Shown here in pieces: positions 1-8,331 of a DNA stretch of 17,612 nt (position 1 is the stretch's first letter; the number at the start of each line of letters is the position of its first letter). The translations under genes and the position numbers were made by a program. The notes beneath the pieces were generated by a model. The model was not told where the DNA came from, searched no databases, and saw only the letters and a list, made by a program, of their open reading frames with translations. The stretch is from Agrocybe praecox. Lineage: Eukaryota; Basidiomycota; Agaricomycetes; Agaricales; Agrocybaceae. Location: positions 1 through 17,612 of the forward strand of contig CAXHKQ010000361.1 in the NCBI GenBank assembly GCA_964017145.1, given 5' to 3'.

Positions 1-992
1 AAGTCAAATAGATGTGCTTCATAACACAATTCCTGTGCAAGTGTGTGTCCGAAGTTGGACGTCAAAGCTACTCTGAAGAACGTAGTGTGTGGCGACGTTC
101 CAACGATTGTCATTAGTGGTGGTTGTTTTAAAAACCACTTCAAAACTACGGACGTTTCAACGCATAGGCCATATCTGTGTAATTTGTGGTTTGTGGTGCA
201 TTTGCGGAGAGCTTGCTCGCGGAGTTTGTGTGTATGTTGATTGTGAGTGGTGTGTATGTCGCAAACTGTCTGCATGCAGATAGCTTTATATGTGTGGAGT
301 GTTTGCTCAAGTGCATTGGGAGCTGTTTGTGAGATCGTGCGAAATTTGTGCTTCGACCCGCCACAGAGTGTTCCAGCCAACTTCGCTCTGCACCGCATCG
401 CTCGACTCCAATCAAGTCTCTATGGTGCAAAACCGCGTCGACGCTGGCGCTGTGAATTGGGATTTGAGCATCAGTGCGTGTGAGTGTTTTAGTGATTAAT
501 TTTGCAAATCTTGCGCCGTCTCGCGCTTTCATCGATCACTTGCATTTGGTTTGCAATCATGCAACCCCCCCAATGGCTCGTGTTGTCGCCGTCACTGTGA
601 CGGGAGATTTGTGCGACAGTGTGTGTGTGTATGTGTGTGTGTGTGCGAGAAAACCCGAGATTAATTCGCTCGAGTCGTCGATCGAATTGGTTGCGCTCCA
701 TGATGAAAATGTCTGTCGGTGCAGCAGTGCAGTTGTTGGAGAGGGGAGAATGCTGCCGCCGCTTCGAATACCTAAGCATGGGAAAGAGTGGTGGCTATCC
801 CCATCCATTTCTCAGCCGCATTGCTCACCACAGACACGAATAGTCACGGAGAGCATCTGTGCCGCCCTTCGTCGAGGAGAGCAGGTCACCGGTATGAGTG
901 CGAGTAGCATGGATGCATGTGTAAATGGAAGCAGGAGCGAGCAGTCTTCGTGCGTCGTGAGAACGACGACGCCGCAAAAGCGAGAGTGTTTC
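1..992. other. GT-rich 5' flank and/or undefined part of the LINE 5' UTR
   Basis: No supported gene lies here. The sequence is rich in TGTG on the plus strand, with an interrupted (GT)n at 619-645 and many CpGs. In this it resembles the islands further right. The same dodecamer differing at one base occurs at 94-105 and 151-162 (GACGTTCCAACG / GACGTTTCAACG). An open frame runs from 474 into ORF1, but its translation is Cys/Ser-rich, crosses the microsatellite and has no recognisable domain. The boundary between host DNA and retrotransposon 5' UTR lies somewhere between about 471 and 993 and cannot be fixed from this copy alone. Confidence 0.5.
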
Positions 993-1091
993 TGCGACAG
1001 CGTGTCCCAGTCCTTCGTACATTTTGTGATCGGTGCAAAATGCCACAGCGTGTCCCGGTCGTTCGTTCACTTCATGTTTTCGGGCACCAAA
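993..1091 (+). repeat. Duplicated ~48-bp unit in the retrotransposon 5' UTR
   Basis: Two head-to-tail copies begin at 993 and 1041. Each carries an ACAGCGTGTCCC core followed by a related GTC-TTCGT segment. Over the first 36 bases 29 match by my count. Known LINEs often carry repeated monomers in the 5' UTR that contribute to an internal promoter. That role is an inference here. The ORF1 frame happens to stay open through both copies, giving two similar peptide segments (CDSVSQSFVHF and CHSVSRSFVHF), but the region does not otherwise look like protein. Confidence 0.7.
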
Positions 1092-1208
1092 TCGAAATAC
1101 CCGCGCGTGTGTCATCGCACTGAGTGCATTATGTTCTACGCACTCGTCCAGATCGATTCAATCTGCTTATCGCATAATTATTTTCCACAGCAAAAGTTTT
1201 TCATCATC

Positions 1209-2426
1209 ATGCCGCATGAGAAGACATCTCTCCCTTCGCAGAAGATGGATGTGGAAACACTTCCACCAACAACAACAAACAACAACAATAACAACAACAA
1301 CATGCTCAAATCTGCGGCGACGGACGACGATTACCTGAGTGAAAGCTCAGGGAAACTGTCCCAAGCCAGTACCATCACGAGTGCTGATTTTGGAATTCTG
1401 GACGGCCCGACGAAATCGTCTACTGGGTCCGGGTTCGTGTCTGCCCCATCTACCTCTGGCAACTCCGGTAGCACTGGGGTGGTAGAACGTTCTACGGTTG
1501 GGGACGTTGAATACTCGGGGCGTCCAGTTTCCAAAAACAGCTTTCGGAAACATCTAAAATATGCTCCCAAAGCTTCTGGTTCCGGTGGAGCTAAACCTCG
1601 TCGACAGGGCGAAGCTGGTGGAAAGGCCGCGCTGTCGAAGCGCCCTCTATCGGCAGACTCCTCAATTGAGCAGTCGCAGCCCAAGCGACCATCCGGGAAC
1701 CGGAACTTCTCTGCTGGCGGCCCTTCCAAGGCAGGCGGCGACTATAGCGGCCACAAACGAGAACGTGACCAAACCTACAAGTTGCCTACCGGAGATGATG
1801 CGACCCCACCCGAATTAGAAGTCCTTCTGGACAACTTGGCTGTCCCCAGAGGAAAAATAACGCTGGAGCAAATCGAGATGATTCGATACCGAATTGCAAT
1901 GCTTGTCATGACCGTACCGCTGGACAAACTGGGGCCGGAATTCGGCTTCACTTACAGCGGATACTCGGACAACATGATGAGCATTCACTGCAAGGACTCC
2001 ACATCGAGGGACTGGCTGGTGGATAACCTCGAAGGTCTTAACGAGGCCTTCGAAGGAGCTAATCTTCGAGCCCGTCTGCGCGTAGATATCCCGATCCCTC
2101 ATCATGTGGCCGGTTATTTCCCGTTCCCCCGGGAAATCGATGAGTCGGTGCTCATTGGTCTTCTAGACCGGCACAACCGCAAGCTCGAGGTGCACAACTG
2201 GGACCTCCTGCACTCCAAGTTCCTGGTGGGACGGGATCCAAGTCGTCCACTGACGGGATCGGGATACTATGCGCGTTTCGCGATCGATGATGAATCGTTG
2301 GCAGCACTGAAGGAGAACAACTTCAACGCGCTCTTCGTCACTACTGTGGTAAAGCTGTCCATCAAGGGCAAAAAGGAGGACAACGATGACGAGGAGGAAG
2401 GCGATCGTGAAGATGTCGATGCCTAA
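1209..2426 (+). CDS. Retrotransposon ORF1, gag-like protein (DUF4780-like C-terminus)
   Basis: This is a 405-residue ORF1 protein, expected to bind and package the element's RNA in the cytoplasm and carry it to the nucleus. The N-terminus has a TTT plus eight-Asn run from an AAC-type repeat (1267-1303). Next is a Ser/Gly-rich disordered part and a basic Lys/Arg/Pro/Gly stretch (about residues 110-190). A folded C-terminal region follows, with 'NWDLLHSKFLVG' and 'FAIDDESLAALKENN'. The latter resembles the insect DUF4780 domain seen in retroelement-associated proteins; I make this match from memory of the family. The protein ends in an acidic tail (DNDDEEEGD). No CCHC zinc knuckle is present. 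The frame stays open upstream to 474, but that part reads through GT repeats and looks untranslated. I chose the ATG at 1209 (A at -3). The ATG at 1245 has an even better context (AAGATGG). The stop overlaps the start of ORF2. Confidence 0.8.
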   Translation: MPHEKTSLPSQKMDVETLPPTTTNNNNNNNNMLKSAATDDDYLSESSGKLSQASTITSADFGILDGPTKSSTGSGFVSAPSTSGNSGSTGVVERSTVGDVEYSGRPVSKNSFRKHLKYAPKASGSGGAKPRRQGEAGGKAALSKRPLSADSSIEQSQPKRPSGNRNFSAGGPSKAGGDYSGHKRERDQTYKLPTGDDATPPELEVLLDNLAVPRGKITLEQIEMIRYRIAMLVMTVPLDKLGPEFGFTYSGYSDNMMSIHCKDSTSRDWLVDNLEGLNEAFEGANLRARLRVDIPIPHHVAGYFPFPREIDESVLIGLLDRHNRKLEVHNWDLLHSKFLVGRDPSRPLTGSGYYARFAIDDESLAALKENNFNALFVTTVVKLSIKGKKEDNDDEEEGDREDVDA

Positions 2427-5400
2427 TCTCCTACGCATCGTACAAATCAATCTCCATCACTGTAAGGCGGCCGCCCTAAACCTCCAAGCGGTCATCCTCA
2501 GTGATGGAATTGATGCAGCTCTTATACAAGAACCATGGCAGCACAAAGGTAAGGTTATGGGTCTGGTAATTCCAGGCTACAAAATCTTAACCCCAGCATC
2601 TTCAACCAAGGTACGAACATGTATCGTCATCAAGGAAACTCTACTATTCACGTATTTACCGGGGTTAAGTAAACCGGACCTCACCGTCACCAGTCTTTCA
2701 ACGCCAAATGGGAATAGACCTATCATTCTGGCGGCTTCATACCTTCCGTACGACTCTTCAATCGCTCCTCCGGGAGAGGAGTTATCCAATCTAGTAACTC
2801 ACTGCGCCTCGAGGAGGCTTGACCTCGTAGTTGGTGCTGATGCTAACGCGCATCACATCTGCTGGGGAAGCTCTAATACGAACAACAGAGGTGAGTCACT
2901 TTTAGATTTCATTTCTTCTTCCAATCTGATTGTTACCAACGTTGGCAACCATCCAACATTCGAAAACCGGCTTAGGAACGAGGTACTCGACATTACTATT
3001 GTCTCCGCATCGATTTGTGGATCCGTAATCAACTGGCGAGTATCCGACGAGCTTTCGCTCTCGGATCACAAATTCATCTTCTTCGATATCACTACAACGG
3101 ATGACCTGCACTCTGCAACCGACACTATTTATAGAAACATAAGACATACCAACTGGAATCGCTTCAAATCAAATGTGAATAGACTATGTAGCGATTCCTC
3201 TTTAACAACCAGAGAAGAGATCAATCAAGCAGTTCATCAATTCCAAGACATGACTATTCAGGCCTGGGAATCCAGTTGTCAAGTTCGGCAGCGGGGTGAT
3301 GTTACTTGCCCAATCTGGTGGAATAACAAACTAAAGAAACTGCGGAAACTCGCAAATAAAGCCATTAACCGAGCCAAGCGCACTGGCTACGGAGTTGACT
3401 GGTGCACGGCGCGCTCTAAACGTCTGGAGTACAAAACAGAGCTCCGAAACTCCAAAAGAGATCACTGGCGTGAACAGTGCAGTAGTATCAATGACAGCAA
3501 GGGCGCCGCGAGGTTAATCCGAGCCTTCTCTTCCAATCCGGATATCTCGATAGGTTCTATCCGGAGACAAGACGGAACAATGACTCAATCTACTTCAGAA
3601 TCTCTGACACTTCTTCTCCAAACACACTTCCCTGGATGCATCACGGGAGAGACTGCCAATGCATTCATTTCTGATGCTGCTGCCCAGGAATTTCTGGATG
3701 TTGATGATTACATCAACATTGACAGAGTCCGCTGGGCTGTAAACACGTTTTCTCCATTTAAAAGCGCTGGTCCAGACAACATCCGACCAGCATTACTTCA
3801 GAAAATGGGTGACGTTGGTATAACTCGTCTCACCAACATTTTCAAAGCTTGTATATCACTCTCGTTTGTACCCACTGCCTGGAGAACATCCAAGGTTGTA
3901 TTTCTCCCGAAGCCTGGCAAGGATTCCTATGACGTTCCGAAATCTTTCCGACCGATCTGCCTGATGTCTTTTCTGCTCAAAACTCTTGAGAGATTGTGCG
4001 ACCGGCAAATCAGAGACACCACTCTAATTCTCCATCCGCTACACAAGTTACAACACGCCTACATGGCTGGTAAGTCTGTAGAATCTGCACTACACTGCGT
4101 TGTAGGCAAAATTGAAGCTGCCATAAGCCGTAAAGAACCTGCTATCGGGCTTTTCCTTGACATTGAAGGGGCGTTCGACAAAGTCAAAGTTGAGACGGTA
4201 AAACGAGCATTCGCTGACTTCAACATACCCCAAAGCATAAGTCTCTGGATCATCAACATGTTGTTCAATAGATCCATCGAAGCTGTTATCAAAGGTGACA
4301 AAATTACAGCTAGAGTTCACCAAGGCTGCCCTCAAGGTGGGGTTCTTTCGCCGCTTATCTGGAGTCTAGTCGTAAACAGTCTGCTCACAACATTGAACGA
4401 TCTCGGCCACTACTCCGTTGGCTATGCCGATGACATTGCCATTGTTCTGGTTGGAAAACATCTGCAAACAGTCACCGAAATTTCTCAGCATGCTCTCAGC
4501 ATATGTGAAAGATGGTGCAACTCCAGCGGTCTCAGCGTAAACCCCTCTAAAACGGGTGTGATCCTTTTCTCTCATAGAAGAGAATACAGCCTTCCAACAA
4601 CGTTAACACTCTTCAACGAGTGCCTCGAACTCCAGGATAACATCAAATACCTAGGAGTATACCTAGATAGGAAACTGAACTTTCGTAAGCACATTGAATT
4701 GAAATGTATCGCAGCTACCCGCACGTTGTTTCAATGCAGACGTGCGTTTGGTAGAAACTGGGGCCTGTCCCCAAAAAGCACAAAATGGATTTACTTGTCC
4801 ATTGTAAGACCGTCCTTATGCTTCGCTGCTCTTGTCTGGTGGCCTAGGGCAAAGATAACGAGCAGCATTATTCCTCTAAATAAGATACAAAGACTTGCTT
4901 GCATCTGTATTACAGGTGCAATAAAAACAACTTCCCTCGCATCTATGGAAACAATCCTGTCAATCACCCCTGTGGTATTGCACATCGAGAGCGAGGCTCT
5001 ACTAACTGCACTCCGTCTAAAAGACGCTAACACATGGGTTTCCCAATGGGAGAGAGCGGGGCATTCCCGCATCTTGAATTCTTCGGTTCTTTTGTCAACT
5101 GATCTGAGTATTCGCACAGATCACTTCACGGCAACCCACCACTTTAATCTCCCCTACAGGTGCACTATCCCATCGAGGAATGCATGGTTGGATGGTAACA
5201 TCCGTATAAATGGAATACAAATATTCACTGATGGCTCCAGCACCCAACACGCGTCGGGTGCTGGCATCTTCTCGCCTGACCTAAACATAAGAGCTAGCTA
5301 CCCTCTTGGAGAAAGAACCACGGCCTTTCAGGCCGAAGTATTTGCTATTCTCACAGCCGCTTCGATTGCTATCGATATGTGCACTAGAAATCAGGTTATA

Positions 5401-6045
5401 AATATCATAACTGACAGTCAGGCTGCCATACAGGCAATCGCTAGCTCTCGACGCTCATCTAAACTAGTGCAAGAATGTTGCGAACGTTTGGAATCTTTAT
5501 CAGTTGAAAACAACGTGCAACTGCTCTGGATTCCTGCCCACTCTGATCTAGGTGGTAACACTGAAGCAGACCTGCTAGCTACAGCAGCATCAAGATCTGC
5601 TCTGTGTAGCCCTCAACCACTGTTTGGCATAACAAATAAGTACCGTAGATCTCTTATAATCCGCAACCTAAGGAGCGCACACGCCTCATTGTGGACTAAT
5701 CTAAACGTGGGTCATCACACTAAACTGTTTGTGCCCTTACCAAACCGACAAGTCTCTCGGTCCATTTTGGACTTTTCCCGAGAGAAATTAGGATACTTTA
5801 TGAATCTAATAACCGGTCACAGTCTTAATAAGCATCTATTTAGACTCAGGCTAACGCAATCTCCACTGTGCAGATTCTGTCAGGAAGAGGAAGAATGTTC
5901 AGCCCACATTCTTTGTGAATGTCCAGCAATTACTGCCGCCAGACTTACATCATTTGGAATAGATTTTATTAACGTAAATGACATAAAACTCCTTAACCTC
6001 AAGAAGGTACTGCACTTTTTATCTACTCAAATAAGTAATTTCTGA
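2386..6045 (+). CDS. Retrotransposon ORF2: APE endonuclease, reverse transcriptase, RNase H
   Basis: This polyprotein nicks target DNA, primes and reverse transcribes the element RNA, and removes RNA from the hybrid. Residue numbers count from the ATG at 2386. The endonuclease (about 15-235) has N22 in QINLHH, E49 in QEPW, D152/N154 in GADANAHH, D202 and the terminal SDH (226-228). The reverse transcriptase (about 450-770) has FSPFKSAGPDN (455-465), D592 in LDIEGAFD, HQGCPQGGVLSP (645-656), YADD (680-683) and YLGVYLD (755-761). The RNase H (about 944-1066) has D949 (TDGSS), E984, D1010 (TDSQ), H1052 and D1062 (GNTEAD). A Cys/His motif (C1162, C1165, H1174, C1177/C1179) lies near the C-terminus. 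All expected catalytic residues are present and the 1219-residue frame is uninterrupted, which is full length for the class. In-frame ATGs at 2413 and 2419 straddle the ORF1 stop and may be the real start. Its base composition is more AT-rich than the second half of ORF1. Confidence 0.93.
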   Translation: MTRRKAIVKMSMPNLLRIVQINLHHCKAAALNLQAVILSDGIDAALIQEPWQHKGKVMGLVIPGYKILTPASSTKVRTCIVIKETLLFTYLPGLSKPDLTVTSLSTPNGNRPIILAASYLPYDSSIAPPGEELSNLVTHCASRRLDLVVGADANAHHICWGSSNTNNRGESLLDFISSSNLIVTNVGNHPTFENRLRNEVLDITIVSASICGSVINWRVSDELSLSDHKFIFFDITTTDDLHSATDTIYRNIRHTNWNRFKSNVNRLCSDSSLTTREEINQAVHQFQDMTIQAWESSCQVRQRGDVTCPIWWNNKLKKLRKLANKAINRAKRTGYGVDWCTARSKRLEYKTELRNSKRDHWREQCSSINDSKGAARLIRAFSSNPDISIGSIRRQDGTMTQSTSESLTLLLQTHFPGCITGETANAFISDAAAQEFLDVDDYINIDRVRWAVNTFSPFKSAGPDNIRPALLQKMGDVGITRLTNIFKACISLSFVPTAWRTSKVVFLPKPGKDSYDVPKSFRPICLMSFLLKTLERLCDRQIRDTTLILHPLHKLQHAYMAGKSVESALHCVVGKIEAAISRKEPAIGLFLDIEGAFDKVKVETVKRAFADFNIPQSISLWIINMLFNRSIEAVIKGDKITARVHQGCPQGGVLSPLIWSLVVNSLLTTLNDLGHYSVGYADDIAIVLVGKHLQTVTEISQHALSICERWCNSSGLSVNPSKTGVILFSHRREYSLPTTLTLFNECLELQDNIKYLGVYLDRKLNFRKHIELKCIAATRTLFQCRRAFGRNWGLSPKSTKWIYLSIVRPSLCFAALVWWPRAKITSSIIPLNKIQRLACICITGAIKTTSLASMETILSITPVVLHIESEALLTALRLKDANTWVSQWERAGHSRILNSSVLLSTDLSIRTDHFTATHHFNLPYRCTIPSRNAWLDGNIRINGIQIFTDGSSTQHASGAGIFSPDLNIRASYPLGERTTAFQAEVFAILTAASIAIDMCTRNQVINIITDSQAAIQAIASSRRSSKLVQECCERLESLSVENNVQLLWIPAHSDLGGNTEADLLATAASRSALCSPQPLFGITNKYRRSLIIRNLRSAHASLWTNLNVGHHTKLFVPLPNRQVSRSILDFSREKLGYFMNLITGHSLNKHLFRLRLTQSPLCRFCQEEEECSAHILCECPAITAARLTSFGIDFINVNDIKLLNLKKVLHFLSTQISNF
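2413..2426 (+). promoter_or_regulatory. ORF1 stop / ORF2 start overlap (translational coupling site)
   Basis: Within 14 bases there are two ORF2-frame ATGs (2413 and 2419) and the ORF1 TAA (2424-2426). The second ATG and the stop are packed as ATGCCTAA. In the silkworm LINE SART1, a directly overlapping stop-start is known to couple ORF2 translation to ORF1 termination. The geometry here fits termination-reinitiation, with a scanning distance of only a few bases. This is inference; leaky scanning or a -1 frameshift in the overlap is also possible. Confidence 0.5.
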
Positions 6046-6225
6046 CACATTTGTCATGTTTTTGGGAGATTGGCATAGTGGGCCCAACATGGTGGCTTGG
6101 TGCCAGTGTCTCCAAGATATGGTTTATGTATTTGTCAATTCCTGATATATATATAGACTAAGGAGACACAACTCCACAGTCGTTACTGAGCCTTTGGTCC
6201 ACAGGGGCCTCGGGGCGATGATGAT
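6046..6225 (+). other. Retrotransposon 3' UTR with candidate RNA stems and GAT tail
   Basis: This is about 180 bases of non-coding sequence between the ORF2 stop and the presumed end at a (GAT)3 run (6217-6225). It contains a foldable segment: GGAGA (6065-6069) and TGGCA (6071-6075) can pair with TGCCA (6101-6105) and TCTCC (6109-6113). The loop contains the palindrome TGGGCCCA (6079-6086). A second option pairs GTGTCTCC (6106-6113) with GGAGACAC (6162-6169). LINE reverse transcriptases often recognise structured 3' UTRs. No AATAAA signal and no long poly(A) are seen. The exact end is uncertain because no target-site duplication was identified. Confidence 0.55.
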
Positions 6226-7125
6226 ATATATAAACCTTCGAACGAACCCTGTGACTACTGCTCAACCAAATCCCAAGTCTGAACTATCGCTACTGGTATA
6301 CATAGTTCTGAAAATGCTTTAATTTTATTCAGCTATTGTTCCACTTTTCAAAACTTCCAAGCAAGACCTTCTACTCTACTCGTCGTCGTCTCTTCTACCG
6401 CACATTGCGATAGAGCGCAAGCATCCACATGCATTCATTTTGGGCAACGTGACGTTGACGTCCGGCCGTATGTGTGTGTGGCCCAGACTCAAAGGTCATA
6501 AAGCCCCGAATACGTCCGTCTAATTTTAGCATATTTATCAACCACGTCGGGCGGCCGACCACCGATTCTGGTCGGCAGTGTGCGGTGTCGTCGATGTCCC
6601 AGATTGTTTGCGTTTGCGCTCGCCAGCAGCATGTGTGATGTCGGGCATTAGTCGGTGGGCGGCAAAAGAAGGGGTTGCCCACCACTATAATACAATACCG
6701 CCGTGCACCGTCGTATTACAAGGCCACCGTCTGTCTGGGCACAAGTGCACACTGTGTGTGTGGGTGTGTGCCCTCGAACACTGATACACACACATGCAAC
6801 ATACATTCATATGTATGCCGTGCATGCAACGCGTGCATGATCGGGGGGCGTGTTGCAAGCGGCCGCCTGGCGTTCGGTTTGGAGGGCTTGTAAATTATGC
6901 ATATGATGGTTCATATGATTCATATACACACAACACTACTGTGCATTCAGAGAGTGCATTTACGTGTGTGTGTGTGCATAGACCAGAATCGCTCACGCAA
7001 AAACCACATGGTCGATTGACACAAAACACACACACACGCTTATTCGAACATGTATTGCACATTATCGCGCGCGTGAACGCGCATGGCACAATTTCATCCA
7101 TTTCGAAAATGTTATAATCAATGCA
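6226..7125. other. Non-coding CpG/GT-CA-rich island right of the LINE
   Basis: After about 170 bases of AT-rich flank, 6400-7060 is relatively GC- and CpG-rich and is scattered with microsatellites: GT tracts near 6468-6480, 6749-6768 and 6965-6978, and a CA tract at 7026-7037. ATATG, ATGCAT and GCATGC-type palindromic words recur around 6780-6925. Short frames on both strands exist but are shaped by the dinucleotide runs (HTHTH or CVCVC peptides), so I call none. The composition is like regulatory or intronic mosquito DNA, but no splice-bounded exon could be supported. Confidence 0.45.
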
Positions 7126-8066
7126 ATATGAGTTTGCTGTGAACTGTATCAGTGCCGGTTGAGGGTGTTTCAGCCCTCCAACTTCAAACCCTAACAATAA
7201 AATACTTTTCTTCAGAACACGAGGTGTTTTATACCGTTGTTCTTGACGAATTATAATGGTTTTGGACCCTTGAACATCATAAAAAGGCATTTTCGATGCA
7301 CTTTTAACCCACAAGAGACAATAATGTGAATCAAGGCGAATTCCGGTTTTGTGGTGCCCATCTTTGACGAGCTCTTACATCAATGTTTTTTCTCCTAGGA
7401 TGTGTATGTGGAATTTTATACAGTCGATATAACCTTTTGATTGGAAATGATTTTTGTTGGCAATTGTGAGAGTTTTCTATTGGGTACTTAGTTTCACTAG
7501 TTGTGAACACCCACCCGTAACTTTTGAAATAAATCAGATAAATCAAATCTGTGAAAAGACGATTGTGCGTTATGTCAATACGGTGAATTATTATGCAGGA
7601 GCGTAGAAAAGCACTTGTGTAGAATCTTCAGTCTATAACAATTTGACATGTGTGAATATCAATCATTCCTACTTTTCTCAGTTGAGGACACCCTAATTGC
7701 ACCGGTTGTGGACACCACTTGAGCCCTTCACCTCTTCACAACCATTTTACAACCAAAAACATTTGTGATACGAAGAATATTTAATACATTTCTCATTCTG
7801 CTGATAAAATTCGGTGAAAAAACAGGCATTTGATTGATTCAATTAATCGTGTTCTCGATTTCTTACTTTTAAGGGTATAACAACCAAATATTGAAATGAT
7901 TGTCATCCGATATCCAGTATGGCGATGTTAATAACATTTTCCAGGAGCAGTTGGTAATGCCAATGGAAACAAAACAAAATTGATCTACTTGGAATATTTC
8001 AATTTTATAGGTAGTTTTGGGGGTGTTCACAACCGGTTAATTTTTCAATTAATAAAATAAATAATA
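7126..8066. other. AT-rich repeat-derived DNA with inverted GTGTTCACAAC motifs
   Basis: No gene is supported. Copies of a motif close to GGGTGTTCACAACCGGTT occur in minus orientation at 7501-7513, 7681-7694 and 7703-7717, then in plus orientation at 8021-8038. A fifth copy in plus orientation is at 8548-8565, beyond the SINE. The flanks of the 7501 and 8021 copies also align loosely when one is reversed (TATTTCAA then GG-GTGTTCACAAC). An old foldback or inverted-repeat element is the simplest reading, but I cannot define its ends. Confidence 0.4.
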
Positions 8067-8067
8067 A

Positions 8068-8331
8068 TGTTTTGGCACTACAACCCATTACAGGTCTTGG
8101 CCTCCCTTCTATACTCTCCTTGTATGTGAAGAGTAGCAGGGCTTCATAATCGGTTTCGGGTTTAAAAGATGCCATGTGATTAGCACAGCGATCTAAAGAG
8201 TAACCCTAGGCAACATTTAACATCCTTCCTTTGGATCATCGTTAGAAGAAAAAACCCGCACCCATACCGGGATTCGAACCCAGAACCTTCCGATCGTGAG
8301 GCAGGTACTCTACCCCTACGCCACTCATACG
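8068..8331 (-). mobile_element. tRNA-derived SINE (minus strand)
   Basis: Read on the minus strand, the head has a perfect pol III A box (TGGCGTAGGGG, complement of 8313-8323) and B box (GGTTCGAATCC, complement of 8270-8280), about 32 bases apart as in tRNA genes. The T-arm folds as CTGGG/CCCGG around TTCGAAT. The anticodon arm does not fold cleanly, there is no tRNA acceptor partner, and a tRNA-unrelated body follows (8257 down to about 8078), so this is a SINE and not a tRNA gene. The 3' end (GGGTTGTAGTGCC) runs into an AT-rich tail of ATTATTATTTATTTT type at 8044-8065. That end does not match the 3' UTR of the LINE in this window. Target-site duplications are unclear. Confidence 0.8.

Larger units (their letters stand above)
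993..6225 (+). mobile_element. Intact LOA-like non-LTR retrotransposon (LINE)
   Basis: Two overlapping open frames in the same direction give the layout of a two-ORF LINE: a gag-like ORF1, then an ORF2 with endonuclease, reverse transcriptase and RNase H. There are no LTRs. The start given is the first base of a duplicated 48-bp unit that I take to be 5' UTR. The true 5' end may be further upstream, down to about 471 where a TCAGT initiator-like site occurs. The 3' end is placed after three GAT triplets (6217-6225), because short tandem repeats commonly terminate this class. I could not find a convincing target-site duplication, so both ends are provisional. RNase H plus the GADANAHH/CWGS endonuclease wording and the lack of ORF1 CCHC knuckles favour the LOA/Lian group. 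I, Outcast or Loner are the alternatives. Both ORFs being uninterrupted suggests recent insertion. Confidence 0.85.

Noticed and set aside
471..504. TCAGT initiator at 471 with a downstream promoter element, as the true LINE start
   Set aside because: The initiator-like word is there, but the +28 position lacks a matching downstream element, so it cannot fix the 5' end.
1331..1729. 132-codon minus-strand frame
   Set aside because: It is the antisense shadow of the GC-rich part of ORF1.
6895..7314. 139-codon minus-strand frame
   Set aside because: Part of it is encoded by CA/GT tracts and the rest has no recognised family; no supporting splice or promoter context.
8258..8331. Functional tRNA gene on the minus strand
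   Set aside because: A and B boxes and a T-arm are present, but the anticodon and acceptor arms do not fold and a SINE body follows.
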